A DNA stretch of 64,000 nt from Bactericera cockerelli (lineage: Eukaryota > Arthropoda > Insecta > Hemiptera > Triozidae), in assembly GCA_024516035.1 (NCBI GenBank), contig CM044964.1:19225084-19289083 (forward strand). Direction: 5' to 3'. The translations under genes were made by a program, and so were the position numbers. The first letter of the stretch is position 1; every line of letters starts with the position of its first letter. A model generated the notes under the pieces. It saw nothing but the letters and a program-made list of their open reading frames with translations. It searched no databases and was not told where the DNA came from. Shown here in pieces: positions 53,427 through 63,855 of the stretch.

Positions 53427-55580
53427 TTATATAATTATTTGTTTTAAGATGGTCTTATTTTCTTCATTTTCAAGCCATTTTCCTAATATCTTTCTCAGTA
53501 ATTTAATATCTATTATCTCTCTGAACTCTACTGGTAATACATTATATACTTTATTTCCTAAATAAGAAAAATGTCTTTGCGATAATGCTCTATTTTTTCT
53601 TGGTAGTACTGTTTGTCCTGTTTGTCTAGTTGTGTAAGTTTGGTTAATGTTTATAGTCCAAAAGTTCTTCTTCTTAATAGTAAATGTCGCAATTTTAAAT
53701 AGGTATATGTCGTAAAGGTTAGGTACATTTAAAAGTTTGTATAGATCATCAGAATGAAATAGTCGGTCTTTCTTGAGTATTGTCCTAAGTAAAATGTTTT
53801 GTGTTGTTTTTAGTTTATTTAATGTATTTTGATACGCCCCTCCCCAAGCTGTGATACAGTATTGAATCAGTGACTGAGCCATTGCAAAATATACCTCTCT
53901 TAAAACTGATTTATCACAAGCTTGGTTTAGGTTGTAAAAAATATACATTAAATGTCTTAATTTCTGTCTCAGTAAGTCAATGTGTCCTGTCCATTTTAAG
54001 TGATTGTCTAGTATTATCCCTAAGTAGCGTACAGTATTTTGTCGTTGTAATGTTATGATCTTATTCTCAATGTTCGTAACTTGTATTGTTGATGTAGTTG
54101 GTTGTGTTCTGTCATCTATTGAGAAAGTCATGTAGTTTGTTTTGTTGAAGTTGATTTGTAATGACATAGAGGTGTACCAGTTTTGTATAAAAGTCAAGTC
54201 CATAGTCGCAAGTGAGTGTGTCTGCTCCCAGCTATCTGAAGAGTAACATATCACGGTATCATCTGCATAGCAATAAACTTGACCCTTGCTTAATCCAGGA
54301 AGAGAGTTTGTATAACAGTTAAATAAGCAAGGGCCAAGCAGCGTACCTTGTAAGATTGAGAATGCGTGACATTTTACTGGATCAGATAGTTGTGAGTTTA
54401 GTCTAAGTATCTGTGTTCTGTTAGATAAGTAAGAGTCAAACCATTTGAGTACTGTGTTTCTAAGGCCTAAGGTTTCGAGTTGTTTCAGGAGAATCGAATG
54501 TTTAATAGAGTCATAAGCCTTAGAAATGTCTAAAAATACTGCTAAAACTTTTTGTCCAGAGTCAATTTTTTCGTATAAGTGGGTAGTCAAGTCAAGTAGT
54601 GCGTCTTCGGTACCTACACCTTTCTTAAATCCGTATTGTTGGTTAGTCAGTTTATTTGTTGATAGTAAATAATGTTCTAGTCTATTTTTGACACATTTTT
54701 CCAGTAACTTACTAAAATTTGTCAGTAATGAAATTGGTCTGTAGTTTGTCATGTCGTCTTTCTTTCCTTTCTTGTGTACAGGTATAACTATACTGGTCTT
54801 ATAACAGAAAGGAAAGCGTCCTTCAGTAATACTCAAGTTAAATACGTGTGTCAGTGGAGTCAGTATATGTGGTGTTATAAATTTTATTGTTTTGTTTTGT
54901 ATACCGTCATTACCTGGAGCAGTGTTGTTGTTTAAGTCTTTTATGTATTTGTTAAGTTCAGTCTTTGTGATTGGTGGAAAAGTAGAGTAAATGTTGTTAT
55001 TGTTGAGTTCTGTCTGGTTTGTAGTAGTTAAGTCATCTTGTAAGGATTCTGTTAACTGAGGTTCTTGGTCATTTGAAGATGTTGGTCTGTTGTTGTCAAT
55101 TTTGTCTGCAACTGTTTTACCAACATTTTGAAAATAAACATTCATAACATTAGCTGCAGTCAATGTGTTAGTCGCACAGTCATAAGTGTTGTTATTGTGA
55201 GTGATTTTCTTTATATTTGAGTCTTGTATGTTTTTTCCTATTGAGTCATGTAGTATAGTCCAAAGTTTACGTTTGTCATGTCTATTTCTGTCTAATTCAG
55301 ATTTAAGATGTAAATTTTTAGCAAGTCTTATTGAACTAGAAACAATATTTCTTACTTTCCTATAGTATACAATTAGTCGGTTGTTATTGGGGTATTTTTT
55401 AGTCAGTCGTGCAAGTCTATCTCGATTTCTTAATGATTTAAGTAAATTTTCAGTCATCCAGGGTTTAATTGGTGTGAGTCTGTTGGAGTAGGTTTTTATT
55501 TCAGTACAAGAGTCAATAAAATCTATAGTCATCTGAGTCAATGTCATTGCAGCAAAGTCTACATCCGTCGAGTCAGTCAC
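53427..55580 (-). CDS. LINE ORF2, C-terminal part: reverse transcriptase
   Basis: The frame holds a full non-LTR reverse transcriptase, 717 codons from a GTG; the first ATG is codon 12, and the true N-terminus is the endonuclease frame just upstream. Motifs in order: NYRPISLL (279-286), NQQYGFKKG (313-321), FLDISKAYD (349-357, catalytic D351), ILQGTLLGP (409-417), YADD (438-441, catalytic D440/D441), YLGIILD (519-525). The usual VPQGS/TPQGS motif reads ILQGT, a Pro-to-Leu change that could weaken activity. Spacing and motif wording fit the CR1/Daphne/Jockey superfamily rather than L1 or RTE. No RNase H or C-terminal zinc finger is seen. It ends 321 bp before a poly(A) tail and has no internal stop over more than 2 kb, implying a young copy. 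Confidence 0.88.
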   Translation of the reverse strand: MTDSTDVDFAAMTLTQMTIDFIDSCTEIKTYSNRLTPIKPWMTENLLKSLRNRDRLARLTKKYPNNNRLIVYYRKVRNIVSSSIRLAKNLHLKSELDRNRHDKRKLWTILHDSIGKNIQDSNIKKITHNNNTYDCATNTLTAANVMNVYFQNVGKTVADKIDNNRPTSSNDQEPQLTESLQDDLTTTNQTELNNNNIYSTFPPITKTELNKYIKDLNNNTAPGNDGIQNKTIKFITPHILTPLTHVFNLSITEGRFPFCYKTSIVIPVHKKGKKDDMTNYRPISLLTNFSKLLEKCVKNRLEHYLLSTNKLTNQQYGFKKGVGTEDALLDLTTHLYEKIDSGQKVLAVFLDISKAYDSIKHSILLKQLETLGLRNTVLKWFDSYLSNRTQILRLNSQLSDPVKCHAFSILQGTLLGPCLFNCYTNSLPGLSKGQVYCYADDTVICYSSDSWEQTHSLATMDLTFIQNWYTSMSLQINFNKTNYMTFSIDDRTQPTTSTIQVTNIENKIITLQRQNTVRYLGIILDNHLKWTGHIDLLRQKLRHLMYIFYNLNQACDKSVLREVYFAMAQSLIQYCITAWGGAYQNTLNKLKTTQNILLRTILKKDRLFHSDDLYKLLNVPNLYDIYLFKIATFTIKKKNFWTININQTYTTRQTGQTVLPRKNRALSQRHFSYLGNKVYNVLPVEFREIIDIKLLRKILGKWLENEENKTILKQIII

Positions 55581-55626
55581 ATTTGTCCAGTCAGCGTCTG
55601 TTAATTTAGTGTTCAGTTTATCAAAG

Positions 55627-56463
55627 TCAATTTTTTTTGTATGTTTTGGTCACTCTATTATTTGAAGGTCTTTGATGATTTAAATTTAGTCTAGCTATAA
55701 TAGAGTAATGGTCGGATATATGTGAGTGAATAATTCCAGACTTCATATCACTCAGATATTTATCTTTATACATGATATGATCAATACATGATGTAGTCAC
55801 ATAAGTCTGCTGGTTGTCACGTCTAATGTTTGTCTTTATTCGAGTAGGTTTATTAATTAAGGGTAAGAAGTTATGTCTATGTAAAATGTCTAAGTAGTGT
55901 TGTCCCAAGTCTTCTATATTGTCATTTAGTATGTTTATGTTTAGATCTCCTATAATTATGCATTTTTCAAATTTATTATTACTAAGATAACTGTCAATTT
56001 CTTCCAAGAAAACTTCAGAATTACCATTAGGAGATCTATACATTGTCAATATAGTAAACGTCTTGTTTTGTATTGTAAAGTCTAGTTTTAAACAGTTTGT
56101 CATATTGAAACCAAGTATTTCATCTACCTGAAAAAATAAATCATTACGCACAAAAACGGCAATACCACAATTCTGATTGAACTGATTAGAAGAGAAATGA
56201 GCAGAAAATCCTGAGATAGAAAAGGAATAAGGTAATAAAGGGTTGTACCATGTTTCAGATAGAATTATGATGTCGATTTGAGATAAATAAGGAAATAATG
56301 ATAAAATGAAATTATCGAAGTTCTTTCTGATACTACTAATATTCATTTGAAAGATTTTAAAATCTCCAGATGACCAAAATTCTTTAGAATGTTTAATTTT
56401 TTCAAATATCATGCATTCATCAGGGATGGAATCAGGAATAATATTAATTATTGTGTCTGCCAT
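55627..56463 (-). CDS. LINE ORF2, N-terminal part: APE-type endonuclease
   Basis: This 278-residue frame carries an apurinic/apyrimidinic-type endonuclease, which nicks the target DNA to prime reverse transcription. All expected motifs are visible: N41 in QMNISS, E70 in LSETW, Y142 in MYRSP, D173/N175 in IGDLNIN, D228 in CIDHI, and D251/H252 in SDH. This is the complete catalytic set of the CR1/Jockey/L1 groups. The frame stops at position 55627 only because of an A8 run (55631-55638 in plus coordinates, read as A). Reading with one base fewer continues directly into the reverse transcriptase frame. It is therefore the front half of a single ORF2, not a separate gene. Whether the extra base is a decay mutation, an assembly error or a +1 recoding site cannot be told here. 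Confidence 0.85.
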   Translation of the reverse strand: MADTIINIIPDSIPDECMIFEKIKHSKEFWSSGDFKIFQMNISSIRKNFDNFILSLFPYLSQIDIIILSETWYNPLLPYSFSISGFSAHFSSNQFNQNCGIAVFVRNDLFFQVDEILGFNMTNCLKLDFTIQNKTFTILTMYRSPNGNSEVFLEEIDSYLSNNKFEKCIIIGDLNINILNDNIEDLGQHYLDILHRHNFLPLINKPTRIKTNIRRDNQQTYVTTSCIDHIMYKDKYLSDMKSGIIHSHISDHYSIIARLNLNHQRPSNNRVTKTYKKN

Positions 56464-56848
56464 TTTTACTTACAATATTTTAATATATACAAACATGAAT
56501 ATATTAAATAAAAAAAACCTCTGAATTGAAAATTTGATTCCATCCCGAATAAATGATAAGAAGCAAAAAATAAAATAAATGATAATATTTCAATTTGACC
56601 CTGAAAACAAAATATTTGGAAAGTAGTGTATGAGCGGTACAATAAATTATGTTTCAATGAAAAAAAGAAAAAAATTGAAAAAATCGTGATATTAATTTCA
56701 TATAGAAAATATAGTGCAAAAAGAGAAAAAAATATTTTGAAAAGCAAAATATCAAAAAAGAAATAGATAAAATAAATAAACATTAACATGAAAATATAAA
56801 ATTTTGAATAAAGATGATTAAAATTATGAAACATTTTGGTTTTTGAAT

Positions 56849-57607
56849 TTACAAATTTACAAGTAGTTCAGAGGAAGAAGAGGACTCGTCCATCACATCT
56901 GAAATCTTCTTTCCCAGAATACGCTCAAAGTCGGCATCACTCCTGATGACAAAAACACGGGAATTCTCATTCTTCCTGATGAACACCTTGCAGTCACGTA
57001 CCCAAACAAAATTAAAATCATTTTCGTCTTTGAATTCTTTAGCTTTTTTCAGCAATCCTTGATTTTTTCTAGTTAGGTGTTCATTGACGTAAACTTTTTG
57101 TTCCCACATTTTTTTCTCTCTATATGCTTTGGTCCAAATATCCCGTGTTTTAGTGTTTAACAAACGAACCACAATAGGTTTAGGCTTTGATGTCATTGTG
57201 GATCTGACACGGTGAGCAATTTGAATGTGGGATGAAGGGTCTTCAATATTTAATTTTCTTCCAAGATCAGAGACAATTTTATAGACATCTTCATTTTTAC
57301 TCTCTGAAATTCCATTTATAATAATATTATTTAATCGGGATCGTTGCTGGAGATCATCAATTTCATTCCTTGCATTTCCTAGTTCCTGTTTCAAATTTTT
57401 ATTTTCAATCATTTGATTTGTTAATTGTCTCTCAAGGTGATCAATTTTCTCATTTTGATTTAATATTAATTCTAACACCTTGTCCATTTTACTTTCCAGA
57501 GGAAGAAGAGTAGTCACATCTTTATTTAATTTTGCAATCATGTCATTTATGTTGCTAACATTAAGCTCATCTGATTGAGTCATACTACGTGTTGTTTTTG
57601 GTCCCAT
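56849..57607 (-). CDS. LINE ORF1 protein (coiled coil plus FP25K-like domain)
   Basis: The 252-residue product is the first ORF of a non-LTR retrotransposon and by family analogy is an RNA-binding chaperone that coats the element's transcript. Residues about 20-92 form a heptad-rich, charged coiled coil (for example KIDHLERQL at 54-62). Residues 92-235 resemble the RRM-plus-C-terminal fold of L1/CR1 ORF1 proteins and the 'baculovirus FP protein' match common in insect LINE ORF1s: RLNNIIINGI at 91-100, AHRVR at 131-135, KPIVVRLLN at 143-151. The tail is acidic and serine-rich (239-247). No CCHC zinc knuckle is present. The start is the only Met before the coiled coil. It lies upstream of the endonuclease/RT ORF on the same strand with a 385-bp AT-rich gap. 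The frame is intact. The family assignment comes from memory of motifs, not a search. Confidence 0.8.
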   Translation of the reverse strand: MGPKTTRSMTQSDELNVSNINDMIAKLNKDVTTLLPLESKMDKVLELILNQNEKIDHLERQLTNQMIENKNLKQELGNARNEIDDLQQRSRLNNIIINGISESKNEDVYKIVSDLGRKLNIEDPSSHIQIAHRVRSTMTSKPKPIVVRLLNTKTRDIWTKAYREKKMWEQKVYVNEHLTRKNQGLLKKAKEFKDENDFNFVWVRDCKVFIRKNENSRVFVIRSDADFERILGKKISDVMDESSSSSELLVNL

Positions 57608-57640
57608 GTTGTTTTATTATTTAAATTTGATGAGTAATTA

Positions 57641-58573
57641 AGGATCAATCTAGAAGAAAATTGCGTCAATAAGTAGGTAACACTGATATCAGTTTGTTTA
57701 CTATGGTTGCTTAGCAACAGATCAATAACACGATTCAATTGTTGTTGTTATTATTTTGACTACTATAGTTGAAAATTTGAGATTCAATGTTTTTTATTGA
57801 ATATTTGATTATGTTCAATGACTTATATTTAGAACTACAGATTTATAAAGAGGAACACAATAAACCAAAAAGATTTTTGTTCAAATAAAAAAATCGTCAC
57901 AAATTGAAGATATTTGTAGTTAGCACTACGCGATAGTTTTCACACAAGAGTTGAAACACAAAAGTTGACTGTTTTTTTATCACTTATAAATTGTTTTTTG
58001 AACCAATTATTAACTTGAAATGAAGCTTTATCACTAAGAAACAGAAAGATACCAAAATTTTATCACATTATTTAGTTTTAACATTAGAAAAATGTAAAAA
58101 TTGAAGAGCGAAAGAAAAAGCTAGTTGTTGATTTGGTTGCTAGGTCATAGGTTTCTAGGTTACATTGTTTTGTAACATTTAGAAATAAAATTTTGCCAAA
58201 CATTTTCAAAAAATTTGTTGCACTAAGTAAGAAACTGGCTTTTCTTACTTAGAAAAGTAAGAAGAGCCGATAAATTTTCTTGCTTTTCTTATTATTTCCG
58301 ATAAATTTCCAAAAAACCAGCTTCTTATGTAATAAAACTAAGTGTGTTGTATGAGATATGTCATATGAAGTGTTATTAAATTGCATTCATGTTGTTCTTG
58401 AGTCAGTATTTGAAATCAAGAGGGCATCAAGGCGGCTCAGATGTTAGATAATAATCTTTTTTTACTACAGTCGAACTGGATATAAGAGATAAATTTCCAG
58501 GTCCCATTTACCTCTCTTTTCATATTTACCTCCAGGTTCCAAAAGAGAAAACTGAATTTACATACACGTATAA
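57641..58573. other. Possible LINE 5' UTR, otherwise featureless
   Basis: AT-rich sequence upstream of LINE ORF1; boundary of the element not visible. A short inverted pair CTTACTTAG/CTAAGTAAG lies near 58224-58255. Confidence 0.3.
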
Positions 58574-58806
58574 GAGGATTTTTTCTGCTCTGTACTTGGA
58601 TGTTCGGGGTCCACTCATACCTCGTGAGGAAAAATGAGTAGTTACTTGTATGAGTAACGACCAGAGGCGGCATTACCAGAGTAAAAAGAAATTATTGTAA
58701 TAGAATGATTCGAAAAGTGAAGGAGGCTCTTAGTAATGCTGCGGTACCCACAAAAATTGTGAAGAGGCCTTGTGCTTCACCAAAAATAAAATCATACATA
58801 CACACA
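58574..58806 (+). mobile_element. SINE family C, body only
   Basis: Starts at TTTTTTCTGCTCTGTACTTG and is highly similar to 47950-48172; head absent. Confidence 0.8.
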
Positions 58807-58808
58807 CA

Positions 58809-58910
58809 TACTTAGTAGCTTGTTCGATAAGGTGGTGGTCTCGAAATCTACAGCTCGGTGGTTCGAACCCATGTATGGCAAATATTTAGTACTGTGATCA
58901 ACACAATTAG
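58809..58910 (+). mobile_element. SINE family B, diverged
   Basis: TTAGTAGCTTGTTCGATAAG head and B box GGTTCGAACCC; body largely lost. It follows directly on a family C tail. Confidence 0.55.
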
Positions 58911-59749
58911 GTAGGAGAAATTATTTTTCCAGGGATACAATTTTAAATTTTTTAAGCAACTTGAGCCGCCCTTATGTTCAAAGGGTCATTAAATACAAAT
59001 AACACATTGTTATTTTCATTTCAACTGTTTAACTGAATTATATCTCTCGTTTCTTAACTGCTTACACTATTATTAGGGTTGGGATCATCCCTGTTATTAA
59101 ATCCTAAATCCTTGTATGTGAGTTTTTTTTTATAGTAGCTTATTAAATTAATCATTATTCTATTATAGTTTTATAGTAATAAGATTATAGGATGTTCTTA
59201 AAGTTATGCTGTGGAGTCTTACTATATCTACTCTTCTTCTTTCCGTGTCCATGATGGTTGTGTAATGGGGATGGAAGGATTGGTGGTATATTAACCCCTG
59301 TGGACGCCTAGAAGCAATATTCTGGGCTCCTCTATGTCCTATGTGTAGTGTATTGTGTGGTGTTTATGTAAATAAAATGCACTTGTAAAAAACATTCCAA
59401 AAATTTGGAATATTAGAACTTTTCAATTTTGATGTTGTCTGCTTCTTAAAATATCTACTCTAAAATTTGTACATCCCGACATCTAGCATAGTATTGTTAC
59501 AGGCCCAAAATAATATAACAACATTACAATGAGAATAAAGGAAGATCGAGCTTTAAGGTCGGACTTTACATCAATGTTTCGAAAAAGGGGCGGTCTCTCC
59601 TCCAAATGGCATCTTGCATTATTAACACAGTTGATCATGATCAATCTTCATTTTGTCATTGAAAATATTTTGCCTATATTTTACAAACGTAGGTTTTATA
59701 TATTCATTGTAAAGAAAGTTCGATGGACTTCTTTCAGTGGTAATATTTT

Positions 59750-59965
59750 TGACACAAAACGAGACGAATCCAATGAATTCTCTTGCAACCAAATCCGTTC
59801 TGGTGGGCTGCCAACTTAACGTTAAGTTGACAGCACACCTGAGGGGGGTCGTTATTTCGAAACTGGTAGTTTCGAGATAACAATTTTACTGGCACAAAAC
59901 GAGCACAAGAGGTTGAGCCATATCTAGTCAAAATCCGTTCTGGTGGGCTGTCAACTTTACGCAGC
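59750..59965 (+). repeat. Direct duplication with adjacent small hairpins
   Basis: AATCCGTTCTGGTGGGCTG occurs at about 59793 and 59934 and GACACAAAACGAG/GGCACAAAACGAG at 59750 and 59891. Inside are the palindrome AACTTAACGTTAAGTT (59813-59828) and an inverted pair GTTATTTCGAAACT/AGTTTCGAGATAAC. Confidence 0.75.
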
Positions 59966-60203
59966 TTTCTACACAGCCTGTACCAGCAACGTTTCTCCAG
60001 AAAAGCAACATCTGTTGCAATCGGTAACGCACTTCACATCAAGCTCTGTTTCACGCGCTCTCCAATTCATTGTTGAGACCCTGGAGGAGAGGATCATTAC
60101 GGGGTATTATTATTATTGTTGTTGTTACTTATTGGGGACTCTTTTTCTAATAATAATAGCGCCTTATTTATACTGCCCGATTGGGACTATTGTCCTAATC
60201 TTA

Positions 60204-60538
60204 ATTCGAATCCCACCCAGTGCATGAATTTTTCCTCATTAATTTATAACAAAATAGAGAGGTTAGTTGATGGCATGGATATTTAGAACTATTACCTGCT
60301 GATGAGAGCTAATAAGCTCGAAACAGCTGTCCAGGTATATGTTCTGATATGCATGTACAATAATGTACATCTAGTACAACTTCTCACTTTTCTGTTTAAA
60401 CTGACTGACTGATTATACTGAATTTGAATTTGTGACCACATGCTAATAAGACTCTCAGGTTTAGGTGGTAGAAAATGATTTGAGCACTAACCTCGCCTGG
60501 TGGTTACATTCCACTAAAGAGTGTTATTATTATTATAA
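60204..60538 (+). mobile_element. SINE family A interrupted by repeat K
   Basis: SINE body 60204-60245 resumes at 60421; the 175-bp insert is flanked by AATTT. Tail TTATTATTATTATAATA. Confidence 0.8.
60246..60420 (-). mobile_element. Repeat K inserted in SINE A
   Basis: Unit of about 147-175 bp, same family as 28336-28562 (GAGAAGTTGTA.TAGATGTACAT, ACCTGGACAGCTGTTTC on minus), flanked by AATTT on both sides (60241-60245, 60421-60425). No pol III boxes are seen. Confidence 0.65.
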
Positions 60539-61230
60539 TAGCCCGACCTGAGGTACAGTATGGCTTTTTCTTAACTTTAATCCTGTTTCACAATACGGGT
60601 CCTAATGTCAGCAGCTGGAAATAAAGCAACCAGAGGTCTCACAGGTTGTTTAAATAGGAATTTAATAACTAATTACTATTTCAAAAATACAATTTCTCTT
60701 GTTTTATGAATTGTTTTAAAAATAAATATTATATTTTGACATGATAATGTATGTTATTATTTTATCTCTCCTGTAGGTAACCAAATAAATTTTCATCTGC
60801 AGATGAAATTGCTCCAATTGAATAATTTTGTAAATTACCAACTTTTTGTATGCTTTCTCAGCAAGAGCTTGCCGCATACGCTTTGGTCCGACTCAGAATA
60901 ATACCTTTACCGATTTTATTAGTATTTATTTTTATGAATTTGTCATTTAATATGAATACCCTCTCCTATTTTGTGGAGAATAGTAATTGTATCTTGGTAT
61001 ACTTTGACAGACCCCCCACGATTGTCAACATTGAATTTGGACTTATGATGTAATTATTAGAAATTTATTAATGAGGTAAGAAATGTATCCATGATTTGAG
61101 ATAATTTACAAAACTTCCTTTTGGCTTCCTTTTTGTTTTAAAGAATAATATTACGTACATTAAAGATATAAATGATCTAAAAGGCTTATAACCGAGTAAT
61201 TATTAAAAATATTCTTATAATAATAATATG

Positions 61231-61400
61231 ATAATAATAATAATAATACTCTTTAGTGGAAGGTAACTACCAGGCGAGGTTAATGATCAAAGCATTTTCT
61301 ACCAACTAACTCTCAGAGTCTTATTATTATGTGGTCGCAAACTCAAATTAATAAGGAAAAATTCGTGCACTGGGTGGGATTCGAACCAACGGATCCCTAT
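61231..61400 (-). mobile_element. SINE family A, 5'-truncated
   Basis: Full body and B-box region (GATTCGAACCAACGGATCC on plus); the head ends at the B-box side. ATAATAATAAT tail on plus. Confidence 0.8.
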
Positions 61401-62379
61401 GTTTCATTTTTTAAATTAATACTTCATATGAAATAATTATATAGGAATATCATACGCTGAAGTTTAAACAAACTGTTTTTTGGTAGACTTTTTAAGGAAT
61501 GCTGATTCTGTTGGCTGATATTTTTATCCTGATCCTGCTGACTCATATTCAGGGCCGTAAACCCATTTGGGGGCTTAATTGATTTTATTGACTGGTACCG
61601 TAAACCTTCCTGGGGGTTGTGAAATATGTGAAGAGTTTCTGTACACTAAAACCCCTTCTGACACAGAACAATATGTCATATAGAATATTGCGGCGATGAA
61701 CGTGTTAAAAACGAATCCGAATGAATTACGACTTTTGGTTGATATGATACATTTATCCCAAGAAAACTTAATTTTCGCGGAAAAGCGCCGCTTTTAGGTA
61801 AGTGGTTTGCAGGTAACAGAAGATGATTTTTGATTTTTTTTTTTCCTCGGTAGCACATCTTAATGAAGTCATTTGGCCACTTTTCCGCAGGGTCCGTATA
61901 GCAATTTCCAAAAAAAATGCCAAATCCTTGCACTGAAAAGCCTTTGCATATAAATATTGTTACCTTCCTCAAACCTCAAGAGACCTTACATAAATAAGTA
62001 TAAAAATCAAGTGTTCTGCACTTACATTAAAGTGTATGTAGGTGCATTTCTAACTTCACTAATGAAGATCACACTATTACGTATAGTGTTGGGTGCATAC
62101 ATATTGCATGACCATAAAATATGTATAATATAGAGTAGATAGGTACATAGCCAAGTCTAATGAAGATCATGTGCCATGTCCGAGACGGTAATTATATCTG
62201 TGGGGAGTGGTCTAACTTAATGATAGTACCATGCTGTGTAACATAATATAGTAAACCACCATGCTATAGTGCTTTACGTACATAATTATATAGCTATGTA
62301 CATACATACTATACCTTTATAGTATTAACATATAGCTATTCATATTATAATATCTAGATTTTTTAGACTGTTAGGTAGC

Positions 62380-62530
62380 ATTGGTGTGTACAAATTACTT
62401 TTACAAATACAAATAACAAATATTGGTGTGAACAAATGCAAATTAGTCAAATTACAATTAATATTGGTGTGTAGAAATACAAATTACAAATTTTGGGGTG
62501 TACAAATTCAAATTACAAATAATATGAGCA
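62380..62530 (+). repeat. Degenerate 30-42-bp tandem repeat
   Basis: (A/T)TTGG(T/G)GTGT(A/G)(C/A)AAAT recurs about four times with ACAAATTACAAAT fill. Confidence 0.7.
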
Positions 62531-62561
62531 AATTACTGTATATTATAAAGAGAAGTACATG

Positions 62562-62775
62562 TTCCGATGCCTCAGTGGTCAAGGCGTGGTAATCCAGAGG
62601 TCATGGGTTCGAAACCCAGCCGGGACAAGTAATCCTTCCATCACTCTGAACCACTTGCAGGAGTCACAACCATCACACCACGGAGGTTGATTATAAACTT
62701 ACCTATGTATTTTCATTGTATACTTATAAGTTTACTGTCGCGTCTCCCATGCATAATAATAATAATAATAATAAT
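62562..62775 (+). mobile_element. tRNA-derived SINE (family F) with ATA microsatellite tail
   Basis: GTTCCGATGCCTCAGTGGTC head and B box GGTTCGAAACC; body to TGTCGCGTCTCCCATGC then (ATA)n. The head keeps a near-complete acceptor and D arm but a shortened anticodon arm, so it is not a working tRNA. Confidence 0.75.
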
Positions 62776-62935
62776 GATACTCTTTAGTTTTTTTTTCAGA
62801 AGAGGGCATCAAACACCAGCGTAGGTTAATGCCTGTGAGCCGGCGAGAAGGTTTTTTACCGTCTAAAAACCTCTCCTTGGTTGTGTTTCTATTAATACAT
62901 GTTGCCCTGGGACGCCGTGTGGCATTAGTTCAGGG

Positions 62936-63138
62936 GATAATACTCTTTAGTGGAAGCAAACCTCCAGGCGATGTTAATGCTTTAATCATTTTCTACCTAC
63001 TAACCCTCAGAGTCTTATTATTATGTGGTGACAAACTCAAATAAAGGAGGAAAAAATTCATGCATTGGATGGGATTTGAACCAACGGATCCTTACGTTAC
63101 CTGAATTAACAGACTAGCGTATTAACCACTTGATTAAC
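62936..63138 (-). mobile_element. SINE family A, near full length
   Basis: Body and tRNA-like head on minus, moderately diverged. An A-like fragment (GATACTCTTTAG) also lies at 62776-62790 beyond the microsatellite tail of the adjacent SINE F. Confidence 0.8.
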
Positions 63139-63469
63139 ATAGATCAATCATCAATAAGCATACACTCAACGGGACTAGTTGGCACATAGAAAAGCTTTAG
63201 ATCAAAGATACCTACCTATATTTAATGACTAAAAAGCGCAAATATCTTTAAAGAGTAAAGGAATCAGGTCTAGATTATTGACTAGATAAGACATATACTC
63301 GATAGACCACAGAATTGAGAATTTCAAGAATTTGTCCCAATTTTAATTGAATATCTTCCCATCAAACAAACTTGCGCGAATGATCGACAAAGTATCGCAG
63401 GCAAATGAGAACGGTTTCTTTATTAATTTATAATATACTGGGTATTTCCACTACCATTTAGTCAACCCT

Positions 63470-63560
63470 TGAAAAAATTCCTGCCCCGCTGGGAATCGAA
63501 CCCAGGTCACCATGCGTACAATGCCTAGCGCGCTAACTCACTCTGCCACGGTGACTACTG
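63470..63560 (-). mobile_element. SINE family C, head only
   Basis: On plus: CTGCCCCGCTGGGAATCGAA, CCAGGTCACCATGCG..., ending CTCTGCCACGGTGACTACT, the exact complement of the family C head. Confidence 0.8.
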
Positions 63561-63690
63561 ATATTACCATACAGTTGAAAGCAATGTTAAATTTTTGTTT
63601 AAAAAAACGCTTGCATACGAGTCTGCAACCATTGGGACATTTTCATCTTTACTATTCAAGGTCCAAAACCCAACTGACCAAATTTCGTAC

Positions 63691-63855
63691 TGTGCGCATG
63701 ACACATACCTTCTCTCTTCTCTCCCTCTACAATTCAATACTTCGCCATTGTGCGCATGACACACACTTTCCCTCTTCTCTCCCTTTACAATTCAATATTT
63801 CGTTACATAATATCGTTACATAATTTCGTTACATAATTTCGTCACATAATTTTGG
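63691..63855 (+). repeat. 58-bp duplication followed by 14-bp repeats
   Basis: TGTGCGCATGACACA(T/C)AC at 63691 and 63749, each followed by CTCTTCTCTCCCT and ACAATTCAATA; then TTTCGTTACATAA-type units to 63855. Confidence 0.85.

Larger units (their letters stand above)
53082..57640 (-). mobile_element. Nearly full-length CR1/Jockey-type LINE with poly(A) tail
   Basis: On the minus strand the order is ORF1, 385-bp AT-rich gap, ORF2 (endonuclease then RT, broken by a one-base shift), a 320-bp 3' UTR and a 25-base poly(A) (T run at 53082-53106 on plus). An AATAAA signal lies about 15 bp before the tail. The 5' limit is not defined: sequence upstream of ORF1 (57608 to about 58430) is AT-rich and may be 5' UTR, and no target-site duplication was found. 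Intact motifs and long open frames suggest recent insertion. Confidence 0.8.

Noticed and set aside
56466..56834. 122-codon frame between the two LINE ORFs
   Set aside because: AT-rich Phe/Ile/Tyr-heavy sequence without motifs; more likely the inter-ORF spacer.
62562..62633. A functional tRNA gene
   Set aside because: The acceptor and T arms fit, but the anticodon arm is shortened and a SINE body with microsatellite tail follows.
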